Numbered from the stretch's first letter, positions 45,447-56,863 are shown. The stretch is 64,000 bases of DNA from Thinopyrum elongatum (GCA_011799875.1 CM022302.1:102550237-102614236), one strand, 5' to 3'. A program made the numbers and translations. Notes: generated by a model not told the origin, from the letters alone.

Positions 45447-48400
45447 ACGTGGAGATGCTCCTTCTAACACTGTTAGGAGTAAGAGCATCCCACACTCCTC
45501 GCGCCACTCGATACCTCCCTCACCAGCAGAAGTGTTGGCACGTGCGCAGCTGCTTTTGAACTTCCCTCCACCAGCAGATAAGCTTGACGAGTGGAGGGGA
45601 ACTATTCAGAGCCTCCTCAGCTTCGCTGATGCCGATCCGACGCACGCTGCCGACAACAGGACTGGTGACAAAGTTGTCACCAACAAGAATGGCGAGGGGG
45701 CAACAACAGTACACTCCCCTCCAGCGAGACAACGGTCGCCGACTCGTCGGAACGACGCCCATGGCGATGATTCCACGGCCTCGTCTGATCCACGAGCTCG
45801 CCGTGACCAGCGCCTCATTCTCCAAGAGCGCAAGGGAGAGGACGCTCGTACGACCATCGAGCGGCGAAGAGAAGCGCATCGTCAATCCGACAAGCGCGCA
45901 GTGTCCACTATTGACGTGCGCGCGCCAGGGGGCCCTGGCGACTTGCCGTACGCGGTAAGTTGTCCAGCGTTTACCCGTGAGCTGCGGCAGGTCCAGTGGC
46001 CCAGCCGCAAGGCTTTTAAGCCAGATGTGCCGGAGAAATATGACGTCAAGACGCACCCGTCGAAGTTCCTCAGCATCTACACCATTGCGGTGCAGGCAGC
46101 CGGGGGACGAGACGACAAGGTTCTTGCTAACTATTTCCCGCTGGTGCTAAAGCGCAATGTCGTGTCATGGCTCATGCATCTACCGGAGAACTCCATTTCT
46201 TCATGGGCGGACCTGTGCCATCAGTTTGTTGGCGCCTTTATCGGCGGCCATCAACCTCATGGCCAGGAGAGTGACCTCCACCTCATCCCCCAGAAGGAAG
46301 GAGAGCCCCTGCGCAAATACATTCAAAGATTCAGCCGTGTACAATATAACATTCTAGATGTCCACCCTGCCGCGGTTATTAGCGCATTCCATCAGAACGT
46401 GCGTAATCGCAAGATGTGAGAGGAAATGGCAATGAGCAAGATCAAAGATATCGGCGAGCTCTATGCTCTCGCCGACAAGTGTGCACGCGCTGAGGAGGGG
46501 AGGAAACTTCCCGGTGAAGGTGTTGGCGCAGGAGGAAGCTCTGAAAGTGATGGTGCCGCCCCGGCAAAGAAAGGCCGCCGGCGGAATAACAGGAAGAAAA
46601 AGGGCAAAGCTGTGCTTGCCGTCGAGCAGTCCAGCGGCAACGGCGACGCCAAGAAGGCCAAAGTTGAGGGCTCCGGCAAGGAGATTGCCGCGTGCGCCAA
46701 CTGTCAGGCCTTGGTGGCTGCCGACAAGCAGGATAGCTCCGACAAGCAATATTGCAAGATCCACCGCACCAAGGGGCACAATCTCCAGAACTGCTGGCGG
46801 GTCGAGCAGCTTGTTGAGCAACAGAAAGCTGAGTACGAGTGCCGCGACAAGGAAAAGGCTCCAGATGATGCTGGTGGGTCCGGCAAGAAGCGCACTGCCT
46901 GAGGTGGACGTCGCGGCAAGGCCAAGCAGCAACAGAAGGACAGGCCTCCTCGTGGCCGCGACAAGGATGATGATGATGATCTAGACGATGAAGAATCCAG
47001 TGAGCACGAATTTCAGAAAGCCACAGAGGTCTTGTGTGTTGATGGTGGTGCCTCGTTGCATTCTTCTCACCGCCAACTTAAACGGTGGGCGAGGGAGATC
47101 AATGCAGCAGAGCCATCTGTTGACACCAGGAAGCTTCTGAAGTGGTCCGACACGCCTATCATCTTTGACATTGAGGATCACCCTGACCGTACGACAGCAG
47201 TCGGGTGCTTGCCGATGTTGGTTTCACCAACAATCCGCAACCTCAAGGTCACAAAGATGTTAGTTGACGGTGGGGCTGGCTTGAATCTGATTTCGTCAGC
47301 TGTGCTCCGGAAACTTCAAATTCCTGACGACGAGCTCGAAGAAACTGGTACCTTTCAAGGGATCAATCCAGGAAGGAGCAAGCCGAAGGGAAAAATCACG
47401 CTGCCAGTGACGTTCGGCGGCGAGCTCGATTACTGAACCGAGAAGGTCACCTTTGATGTTGCCGATATCCCATTACCATATAATGGGATACTTGGCCGTC
47501 CAGCACTCGCCAAGTTTATGGCAGCGTCTCACTATGCATATGACGTGTTGAAGATGCCAGGCCCGATAAGCGTCATCACTATTCCTTGCGACAAGAAGGA
47601 TGCGCTTATCTGCGCCGACAGGATCTACCGAGAAGCAGCTGCCGCAGCTGCCGTCAAGGCACTTGCCGCTGAAGCTCCCGGGGGGAAGAAGAAGAAGAAG
47701 TCCGGCAAGAGCTCCTGTGCCCACTCCGGCAAACGCACCTCGTCAGAGTGTTGCGCTGCCGTCGAGGATGCACCAGAGAGCTCCACCGGCAAGTGCAAGA
47801 AGAACAAGGCTACTCCGCCGGCGACGAAGAAGGTGCCCGCCAAGGAGGACGGTACTGGTGGTTCCTTCACCATCAATGCCACGCTTGACGCTAAATAGGA
47901 AAGCGCGCTCGTTGCTTTCCTGCGGGCGAATGTCGACGTATTTGCATGGCAACCGTCCGACATCCCCGGTGTTCCCAGGAAAGTAATTGAGCACCACCTT
48001 GCCGTCTGTCCCCACGCGAGGCCCGTCAAGCAGAAAGTCAGGAAGCAAGCCGTGGAGCGGCAAGAGTTCATCACTGAGGAAATCAAGAAGTTAGAGGCAG
48101 CAGGCCTCGTCAGAGGAGTGCTCCATCCTACGTGGTTGGCCAATCCTGTTGTCGTGCGAAAGGCAAATGGAAAATGGAGGCTTTGTATTGATTTCACTGA
48201 TGTCAATAAAGCTTGCCCCAAAGACCCATTTCCTCTGCCTCGTATAGACCAGATTGTTGACTCCATGGCAGGATGTGATTTGCTTTCATTTCTTGACGCA
48301 TACTCCGGATATCATCAAATTTTCATGGCGGAAGAAGACGAAGAAAAGACCGCGTTTATCACACCCTGTGGCACGTACTGTTTTATACGTATGCCCTTTG

Positions 48401-50019
48401 GTTTGAAAAATGCTGGTTCAACGTTTGTGAGAGCCGTCCAGGTTGCTTTTGAGCCTCAGCTGCACAGAAATGTGGAAGCCTATATGGATGATATAGTGGT
48501 CAAAAGCAAGGACAGAGCTACTTTGATACAAGACCTAGAAGAAACTTTTGCGAATCTGCGCAGAATCAACCTGAAGCTCAACCCCGAGAAGTGCGTGTTT
48601 GGAGTTCCCTCCGGCAAGCTTCTCGGTTTCTTTGTGTCTCAACGGGGTATCGAAGCAAATCCCGACAAGATCAAAGCCATTGAGCAAATTGGAGCACCGA
48701 AGAGCGTCAAGGATGTACGCCGACTTGCCGGCTATGTTGCCGCTCTCAGTAGGTTTATCTCCAAGTCTGCTGAGCGCGCCCTGCCATTTTTCAAAATTTT
48801 GAAAAAGGCGGGTCCAATGAAATGGACTCCGGAAGCGGAGGCAGCGCTACAAGACTTGAAGAGGTACCTCTCCTCCTCTCCAATACTTGTCGCACCTAAA
48901 CCGCAAGAGAAGTTGTTGCTATACTTAGCGGCAACCAATCAAGTGGTTAGTGCTGCGTTAGTAGCGCAGAGAGAGGAGGATGATGATGCAGTAGCCACGG
49001 CAGGCACGTCGAGCGACAAGCTGGGGGCTGTCTCGACAAGCCCTGGTGCCGACAAGGAAGGATCTGCGCAGACAAGCGAAGAGGTTCGGAAGAAGAGAAT
49101 GGTGCAGCGCCCAGTCTACTTTGTCAGCTCTCTTCTGTAGGGGGCTAGGTCCAGGTACTCTGGTGTGCAGAAACTGCTTTTCGGCCTTCTCATGGCCTCG
49201 AGGAAGCTGCGTCATTACTTCCAAGCACATGAAGTTACCGTCGTCACTCGCTTCCCGCTGAAAAGGATTTTGCAAAATCCAGAGGCGACAGGAAGGATTG
49301 TTGAGTGGGCATTAGAGCTGTCGAGCTTTGGTCTCAAGTTCGAGAGTACATCAACCATACAGAGCCGAGCTTTGGCAGAGTTCATCGCGGAATGGACGCC
49401 AACGCCAGATGAAGAAATTCCAGAGACGACTCTCCCAGGCAAGGAAGCAAGCAAAGAGTGGCTTATGTAATTTGATGGTGCCTTCTCGCTGCAAGGCGCC
49501 GGTGCTGGCGTGCTGCTTATCGCACCCACCGGAGAGCACCTCAAGTATGTGGTCCAAATGCACTTTCCCAAGGAACAGGCGATGAACAATACTGCAGAGT
49601 ATGAAGGGTTGCTTGCCGGTCTAAGGATTGCAGCAGACCTTGGGATCAAGAAGCTTATTGTCAGGGGAGATTCGCAGCTTGTCGTCAGGCAAGTGAACAA
49701 GAACTACCAATGCCCATTGATGGAAGCTTATGTTGATGAGGTGAGGAAGTTGGAAGAGCGCTTTGACGGCCTACAAACGGAGCACGTCCCGCGTGCTGAG
49801 AATGACATTGCTGATGGTTTGTCGAAGCGCGCCGCACTCAAGCTGCCTGTGGAACCAGGCACTTTTGTGCTCCAACTAACTCAGCCATCCGTAACGCCGT
49901 CAGTTGGGCAAGGCAGAAAAAGGAAGTTGGTTTCTGGCAACTACTTCCCGGCAGAGCTTCCAGAAGCCGCCGGCAAGAAGGCTGCCAAAGCCAGCGCCAA
50001 GGAAGCAGAGGAGCAACTT

Positions 50020-50295
50020 GCTCCGACAAGGCCCTAGGCCCTTGTCGTTGAAGCAAGCGCTCCTGATCAAAGAGCAGAGGGACACCCTGCTCCGACAAGG
50101 CCTCAGGCCCTTGTCGTTGAAGCAAGTGTCCCTTATCAAAGCGCTGAGGAGCAAGCTGCTCCGACGAGGCCTTGGGCTTCTGTAGTTGAAGCAACTGCTC
50201 CCGACGAGCTTGTTGAGGGGCAGCACGCTCCGGCGGGGCCCTAGGCTCTTGCCGCAGAAGCAACTGTTCCCGCCAAGCTTGTCGGGGGACGGCAG
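50020..50295 (+). repeat. Four tandem 69-base (23-codon) repeats between RNase H and integrase
   Basis: GCTCCGACAAGGCC-type starts occur at 50020, 50089, 50158 and 50227, exactly 69 bases apart. Each encodes a version of APTRPxALVVEAS. The period is a multiple of three, so the frame is preserved. This is a variable linker in pol. Confidence 0.9.
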
Positions 50296-51729
50296 ACTCT
50301 GGTGGAGCGACAAGCTCTTGCCGTAGGGCCTGATGTTCCCGCAGCAGAGGAAATGCCTTTAGTCCTCGTTGTCGAGCCACAGGCTCCAGCGTGGGCACAG
50401 CAGATTGTCCATTTCCTTCAGACAGGAGAGCTTCCCAAAGAGCAGGAAGAAGCAGAAAAAGTAGCCCGTCGGTCTAGTATGTATCAGTTTGTCGATGACA
50501 TGCTGTGCAGGAAAAGACCAAACGGTGTGAAATTGAAGTGTATTCCCCGGGAAGAAGGACAGGAGCTGTTGGCAGAGATTCATGGAGGCATATGTGGCCA
50601 CCACATAGGGTCAAGAGCTCTTGCCGGCAAGGCTTTCCGGCAAGGTTTCTTTTGGCCCACCGCCCTCCAGGATGCAACTGCACTAGTAACCAAGTGTGAA
50701 GCGTGCCAGTTTCATTCCAAGCAGATACATCAACCAGCTCAAGCTCTCCAGACAATCCCTCTCTCCTGGCCATTTTCGGTCTGGGGGCTCGACATTCTCG
50801 GCCCCTTTCCCCGTGCTGTCGGGGGCTTTGAGTACTTGTACGTCGCCATCGACAAGTTCACAAAGTGGCCGGAGGTGGAAGCAGTGAGGAAGGTGACAGC
50901 ACAGTCAGCCATCAAGTTCTTCAAGGGAGTTTTTTGTCGCTTTGGTGTTCCTAACAGGATCATCACCGACAACGGTACCCAGTTCACGAGCCACGCCTTC
51001 ATGCAATATGTCGAAGACCTTGGCGCCAAGGTCTGTTTCGCTTCTGTTGCTCACCCGAGAAGCAACGGTCAAGCTGAAAGGGCAAATGCTGAAGTGCTGC
51101 GTGGGCTCAAGATGAGAACTTTCGACAGGCTGCACAAGTGCGGCAAGAACTTGATAGAGGAGCTGCCGGTGGTTCTTTGGTCGATCAGGACGACGCCAAA
51201 TCGAGCTACTGGCTAGACACCTTTTGCTCTAGTCTATGGAGCAGAGGCAGTTCTCCCCACGGAACTCGTATACGGGTCACCTCGAGTGCTTGCTTATGAT
51301 GAGCTCGAGCAAGAGCAACTGCGGCAAGATAACGCTGTGCTCCTCGAGGAGGATCGTCTTCAGGCTGCTGTGAGAGCTGCTCGCTACCAGCAAGCTTTGC
51401 GTCGCTACCATAGCCGCAAAGTTAACGCCAGAAGTCTCGAGGAAGGCGACCTTGTTCTTCGGCGCGTTCAGTCGGCCAAGAATTCAAACAAGTTGATGCC
51501 GAAGTGGGAAGGCCCTTATCGGGTGAAACGAGTCACCAGGCCTGGCGCTGTCCGCCTGGAGACCGAGGATGGCATTCCAGTGAGCAATTCCTGGAACATT
51601 GAGCATCTTTGTAAGTTTTACCCATGAGACGCGGTTGCCGGGCCCTTCCCCGGCAACCACCTTTTGTACAAGTCTTGCCGCTGTTGCATGTGATCCTTTG
51701 TACAAAGCCAGGCGCAGACCCTGTGCATA

Positions 51730-51735
51730 AATAAA
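51730..51735 (+). terminator. Poly(A) signal-like AATAAA after sense pol
   Basis: It lies about 100 bases after the pol stop in GCATAAATAAAGC. It is a candidate internal polyadenylation site for sense transcripts; not demonstrated. Confidence 0.4.
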
Positions 51736-52069
51736 GCTTTTGTGTTTCGCAGTATTTTGTCGATTTCATGTTCATTTTTATTATGCATGATTATCTAACA
51801 TACTGTGCAGCATAGCTTCTCCGGTAAGCGTTAATGAATCACCAAGCTTCCATGTCCTTTATTTTCTCTTCTTTCTTTTCTCTCAGGAGAAGGAAGCTTC
51901 CCTCGCGCACAAGTTTGCCGGGGGGGGGGGGATGGAATAATGATATGGACCAGGCGTTCAAGGAAACTGTGCCTTGCCAGGAAGAAGGCAGCGGCAAGCA
52001 ACGATAAGACCTTGCCGCAAAGAGATTAACGACAAAGCTAAGTGCCAAAGTTTGAGCAATCAAATTTTT

Positions 52070-52075
52070 TTTATT
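52070..52075 (-). terminator. Poly(A) signal-like AATAAA for the antisense gene
   Basis: TTTATT on the plus strand reads AATAAA on the minus strand about 625 bases beyond the antisense stop codon. Candidate only. Confidence 0.3.
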
Positions 52076-52699
52076 TTACATTCAAGGTTATTTTCCTTGA
52101 ACAATTCTGGCCTTTGTATGGAAAACCTATGCGCGATGGAACCTAAGCGTAATCGGTTGCGCCCTTATTTTGCTTCGAGTCCGCTCAGCAATTTAAGTGG
52201 CCGCGCTGAGCGCGGCAAGGTTGCTTGCCGGCAGCGACACCGCCAGCAGGCTGCTGAAGTCCCGCACCCAGCGCTCGCGGCAATGGTGCGCGCACCGGCA
52301 AGTTCCCTGTAAGCATAGGGCAAGTACGCACAAAGAAAGAAATTGCTCAAGGGGAGTAACATGCATAAACTCCAAAATACGTCAAGTTATAGTACAAGAT
52401 AAGTTGCCGCAGCTTAAACAATTTGTTCTTTAACAATGGTTGGCAGCGGCGAGGAAGGAAGAGCATGGGCTATCTAATCGCGGTGCTCGCCTTCAACTCT
52501 CGGGATGTTGTCCACCTTCTCCAAGATGGGTGCGACAAGGGCCTCGAGTGGCGCGGAGTCGTATCCCTTCGGCAATTTTTTTGAAGATGTTGCTGAAGTC
52601 GACGCCCGGGTTCCTGTACGCTATCTTCACCAGCAACCTCTGGAGAACTCCCCGGCAAAGCTTGCGTGATTCGTTGGCCAGTTGAGCTCTTTGATTGTC

Positions 52700-54213
52700 T
52701 TAGAGCTGCTGGAGCGCTTCCACTACTCCGTCGAAGAACAGGGCCAGCTTGGTGCTGGTCTGTGTATTCTTGTCGGTGGGGTACCCGAAGTCCAGCACCC
52801 CCATGGCAGTCAGCTCCTTGTCGATTCCCGCAGCAGCGTTGGCGAGTCTGTCCGTGAAGATCCCCACGTTCTCTCTGAATTTCTTGTGGGTGGCGACAGC
52901 GTCCTGAAGCAGACTCTTCTCTTTTTGGAGCTCCGTCGCCAAAAGCTTTTCGCGCTTTTTGGCGCCGTCGAGTGCCTCCTTCAGCGTGGTCAGCTTCAGT
53001 TTCAGATCTTCTATGGAGTCGTTGGCAGCGGCGAGCACATCATTCTTCTTGGCTATGGTAACCTGCATCTCCGCCAAAGTGTGGGTCACTTTTGCCCTCT
53101 CATTTTCGAGCGTTGAGAGCCTGTCGCCATTTGCCTTGAGATCGGCCTCCAGCTCTGCCACCTTCTCCTCCACCTTTTTCTTGGTCGCCTCTGCGTCGGC
53201 GGCAGCGTTGGTGACCTCTGTCAGTTTGCCGGCGTACTTTTGGGCCAGAGCCTCGATTTCCTCCTTGTATTTCTGTGCCTGGCCCTGAGTCCGCTCTGTG
53301 ACAAGTCTTGCCACCTCTTCATCCTTCCGTTGGAGGGTCTCGGCAAGCTTCTTCTCACGCTCGGCAAGTTCTTCTTCGTGGGCGTCAAGGTCCACTTTTC
53401 GCTGATTCAGATCGCCGGCCCGGGCCGACAGCTCCCTGGCGGTCTCCTCTTGCTTCTGCTCAATGTCTTGCTTCATCAAGAGGAGAGCCTGCCGCTCTTC
53501 GGCCAGCTGTGCTCGCTTGATCTCTAATGCGTTGAGCGATCTCGCGCGGACGTCCGCCAGGGTTTCCGCGCGCCTCTGCATTTCATCCTCTGCCTTCTCG
53601 ACAAGCACCTCCCGGGAGGCCAGCTTCTCCTGTCGGGCGCGATGAAGATTCAGCAATCTTTGGAGCAGTCGCTCCTCTTCAGATATGCTGCTGCTGCTGG
53701 CGCCTGGTTCGTCCACAAGCTGGAGCCCGGCAGCAGCAATGATCTCCTCGTCCACAACATCCTTCTTGGTGGGCATTCTGGAGCCCGCCGTCCAGGGGAG
53801 GCTGCCGTAGACGTTGTCGCCAACCCGGACGTATTTGCTTCGCGGAGGCGAGGCAGGTGCCGTCGCCTCTTCAGCGGTCGAGGGATCCGTGGGCGGAGTA
53901 GCGCCTGGCGCTCCTACGGCCTCAGGGCCGTTAGTACGACCACCGGATTCCTCGCCGGCCTCCTCGGCAGCCTTTTGGGTGGTTTCAGCTTCAGCAGCCT
54001 TGGCGGCTTCATCGGTAGGCTCCTCGGCGGTGTTTTCCTCGGCGGCCCTGCCGGCCTCTTCGGCGGCCCTGGCGGCTTCTTCGGCGGCAAGCTTGTCGGC
54101 TGCTGACTTATCGGCCTTGGCAGCGGCGGCCTTGGCGGCTTCGTCGGCGGCGGCCCCTGTGGTGGTATCCTCGGCAGAAGAGTCAATGTTCATTGGCTCT
54201 GCCACGGAGGGAT
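52700..54213 (-). pseudogene. Antisense gene of Tat-B, exon 3: long coiled coil
   Basis: Read on the minus strand, the exon starts after an acceptor TTGGCAG at 54214 and joins exon 2 in phase. It has an Ala/Glu/Lys-rich opening (EAARAAEEAGRAAEEN), then KYVRVGDNVYGSLPW, then about 300 residues of heptad-rich sequence (LAEREKKLAETLQRKDEEV, KKKVEEKVAELEADLKANG), a strong predicted coiled coil. It ends at TAA (52700-52702). No stop lies within this exon. The reading frame is open for over 500 codons, which composition alone does not readily explain. Confidence 0.7.
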
Positions 54214-54309
54214 CTGCCAACCTGAGAAGTAAAACAAAAGAGCTTCAGGAAGAAATTCAAGAAGACAAAAGAAAAGAAGCAGGAAGAGTTTTGCGGCAAG
54301 TGGGTTTAC
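54214..54309 (-). other. Intron 2 of the antisense gene (96 bases)
   Basis: Donor GG|GTAAAC at 54309 and acceptor TTGGCAG|AT at 54214; using it keeps the frame (a split Asp codon). A nearer acceptor (TTCTCAG, 54222) would break the frame. Confidence 0.6.
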
Positions 54310-54773
54310 CCGTGTTGAGCTCAGGAGTGGTGGGCTCCCCTCCCCCGTCGACGTTTGTCGTTGGGGTGGGGCCGCCAGCGCTGGTGCCTGGCGCTTCGGT
54401 GCTTGCCGGCTCCTCTTCGTGGCTCGGCTCGCTGGTGGGATCCCTTGCCAGAGATTCTCTCCTTGGCGGTGCGGTCGAGGGGGGTGGTACTTCTGGAGCG
54501 CCTTCAGATGGCTCCACGTGTTGCTCCTCTCCTACACACCCTGAGATGTCAGTGACAAATGCACGTTCCTCAGCGCCTGCCAGCGGAAAGTAGTCAGAAT
54601 ACTTACGCTGGGGGCTGCGCTGGGGGCTGCGGCGAGGGCTGGACTCCGAGCAGGGCGGGATGGTCTCGGATGCGTCCCTGGCGGTTGCCGTGGGATCATC
54701 TTCGATGACCACCACCGTCTCGCTCGTCGAGACTCTGGCTCTCTTCCTCGTCCTCTCCGCCAAGGTTTCCTCC
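54310..54773 (-). pseudogene. Antisense gene of Tat-B, exon 2: Ser/Pro/Glu-rich linker
   Basis: It opens REETLAERTRKRARVS after an acceptor GCTTCCACAG and contains SSPRRSPQRSPQRKYSDYF and acidic low-complexity text. It has no known domain. It is open throughout and joins both neighbours in phase. Confidence 0.65.
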
Positions 54774-54857
54774 CTGTGGAAGCAAAGCCGGAGTGCGACA
54801 AGTGAGAAGACAAAAGAAATTTTTACAACGATAAAGAGATGCGACAAGGAAGCTTAC
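54774..54857 (-). other. Intron 1 of the antisense gene (84 bases)
   Basis: Donor GA|GTAAGC at 54857 and acceptor TTTGCTTCCACAG|G at 54774. Both match plant consensus and the frame is kept. Confidence 0.65.
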
Positions 54858-56494
54858 TCTTCTTCATCCTCTTCCTCTTCGCTGAGAGTGGAAAAGTCAA
54901 AATCCGCCTCCGTGCGAGGATGGGGAGGAGGGGGAGCAGGGCTTCTTGGCCACTTGGCGGAGGTGGTAGCAGCGGTCTTCGATGACCCTGCTCCAGTTGC
55001 CGGGACAGCGTGAGACGCTCTTGCGGCATCAGTCCTTGCCGCGGTCGAGCGCATCGAACGGCATTCCGGCGGCTGTCGAACCTCTTGCCGCTCAGCCATT
55101 TCGCCAAGCTTGCGGAGGCGCTTCCTTCCTGCTGGAGCCGGGGACTCTGCCTGCGGTGGGCTTTCGATGTTCTCCTCGAACGAAGAGCCCTCGTCCTCCG
55201 AGTTGCCTAACTCATCGGCAGGCCCGCTTGGCCCAACACCTTCGCCGGAGGTGGCAAGCTCGTCCTCCCCGGCAAGCATCCCTTGTCCGGCAAGGGTCTC
55301 CTCTTGCGCCTCGTCGTACTCCGCCAAGGTGTGACCATATTCACCAGCCTCCCTGGCGAGCCGGTCCTCTACCACCCTCCGGGCAATGAATTCCAGTTCT
55401 TGCTCGGTGGTGTCGCGGATGAGCCATTTCTCCTCCCGGATTGGCTTCTCGACCGTGGTGTCAAAGAATTGCCGCACACTCACTTCGGGCGGCACATCCC
55501 AGGTTGCTTCAACACTGTGTGCATTGCAGTACGGCATCATAGCGATGATCGGACTCAATGCTGAGTTGTTGCAGAGAGGCACGATGTGCTTTGGCAGTGT
55601 GAACGCCTTTTCGCGTTTCTCTGGATCTGTCTCCTGCTTGAACAGCTCCCGCATGAAGAAGTCGTGCTGCAGAATTGTGAAATTGTTGATCAATCCAGGG
55701 CGCAGCCGCATTATGTCAGCTGGGTTCTTCGATTCGGAGGCAGGCCTTCCCCTCTGCTACAAAGGAGCAATGCAGCGGCGGAGGAAATCCGCGCCGACCA
55801 TCCCTATGGTAAGCCCGGCCTCCCTAAGCCACAGGATCCTGGTGGTGGCGATCTCTAGCTTCTTGTCCTGGGGGTCCAGATCGCTCCAGTTTGAGTCACG
55901 CACTACTGGGGTCTTGCGGGGCTTGCAGTATGATGGCGGGTCGTCGTCAATAATCCAGCACCAATCGGACCGGATCTCTCCCCATCTTGGGCGGAGATCC
56001 CCCTTCAGATAATGCTCCTTGGCGCCTAGCCTTGAGACCCATGAGACGCCGACGGTGAGGGGCTCTCCTTTTTCAGCACGGGGAGTGAAATAATGTCTGA
56101 ACAGAGCGGTGTTGGGGGCGACGCCGACGAAATTTTCGCACAGATGCGCAAATATTGCCATGGTGGATACAGCGTTTGGCGTCAGATCCAGCAGGCGAAG
56201 GCCGAAGGTGTCCATGACATCACTGAAGAAATCGGAATACGGCGGGCAGAGCCCACACCAGAAATAGCAGGCAAAGAAGGGGTACTTGCTCACTTCGCTC
56301 TCATCGGTGGCTGGACGGACGCGGGTGGCCGGGTGCGCTCTGGTCTGCACGGCCCACATGCCCCGGAATTTGGCCTTCAAATCAGCCCCCGTGATCGTCG
56401 GAGCAAAGAGCGCGTACTTCTGCCTCTTCACCTGCGCCTGGGTCTCCGTCTTTAAGGGTTTCCCCGTCTTCCCCTTTTCTCCTTTGGGAGGCAT
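54858..56494 (-). pseudogene. Antisense gene of Tat-B, exon 1: gypsy-type 'Transposase_28' domain
   Basis: ATG at 56494 (MPPKGEKGKTGKP) lies about 155 bases downstream of a minus-strand TATA-like box. Residues around 65-150 (FFACYFWCGLCPPYSDFF, LRLLDLTPNAVSTMAIFAH, NTALFRHYF) match the plant domain known as putative gypsy-type transposon protein (PF04195-like), recalled from family knowledge. Its molecular function is unknown. One in-frame TAG at 55757-55759 interrupts the exon; the same frame continues to the donor. The three exons total 1205 codons. Additional and antisense ORFs between pol and the 3' LTR are known in Tat elements. Confidence 0.75.
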
Positions 56495-56647
56495 GGCGGA
56501 AGTGGAGGTGAGGCCCGAGATCGACGGGGGCGAGCGCGGTGGCGGAGGAATGGGAGATCGCTCTGCTTTGGAGCGGAGGAAGAAGAAGGCGGAGATTTGG
56601 AGATCGAGGATGCTGAGAGGGGTGTGTGAGTGCCTCTGCAGGTCCCT

Positions 56648-56657
56648 CCTTTTATGG
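56648..56657 (-). promoter_or_regulatory. TATA-like box of the antisense gene
   Basis: CCTTTTATGG on the plus strand reads CCATAAAAGG on the minus strand, extending to CATAAAAGGAGG. It shares the 11-base core ATAAAAGGAGG with the LTR promoter at 45125. Confidence 0.55.
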
Positions 56658-56863
56658 GAAAATGCGGAGCCGCCCGCCTCTTCGTCATTCGAGATAACTA
56701 CGCACGCTTCCCACGCTCCGCATTCAATGCGCGAAGTGTGGGAGAGCGTGCGATTAAATAGCAAGGAGGCGTTACGGCTTATCCCAGCCACGCGTGCCCG
56801 TGCACTGTTTGGGCCTGGCCCAACAACGCTCGGTACCGTGTATGGCCCAGGCCCGGGGGCTCC

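Larger units (their letters stand above)
45431..51627 (+). pseudogene. Gag-pol polyprotein of Tat element B (one frame, nine in-frame stops)
   Basis: All domains lie in one frame with no frameshift. Gag: ARAQLLLNFPPPAD, SSWADLCHQFVGAF, and a knuckle variant YCKIHRTKGHNLQNC near 46752. Protease: MLVDGGAGLN near 47258. RT: WRLCIDFTDVNKACPKD and catalytic YMDD near 48481. RNase H is weakly conserved. The archaeal-type RNase H has FDGAF, AEYEG, RGDSQ and DIADGLSKR (49471-49840). Integrase has C-x2-C (CEACQ), LDILGPFP, TDNGTQF and NGQAERANAE (50580-51216). It ends IEHLCKFYP without a chromodomain. Stops: TGA at 46417, 46900 and 47434; TAG at 47896, 49138, 50035, 50242 and 51214; TAA at 49468. The Gag N-terminus is about 190 residues shorter than in Tat-A and no in-frame start ATG remains near it. 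Confidence 0.9.
51628..52699. other. Spacer between sense pol and antisense gene of Tat-B
   Basis: No coding motif on either strand. It contains a sense AATAAA (51730-51735), an antisense AATAAA (plus-strand TTTATT at 52070-52075), a G10 run near 51919 and GCGGCAAG motifs near 52210. Confidence 0.6.

Noticed and set aside
47625..48266. Minus-strand frame of 213 codons opposite protease/RT of Tat-B
   Set aside because: Shadow of pol; no known domain and no splice context.
53814..54593. Plus-strand frame of 259 codons (Ala/Ser-rich) opposite the antisense gene
   Set aside because: It is low-complexity, the complement of an Ala/Glu-rich region; the minus-strand reading has introns, coiled coil and a promoter.
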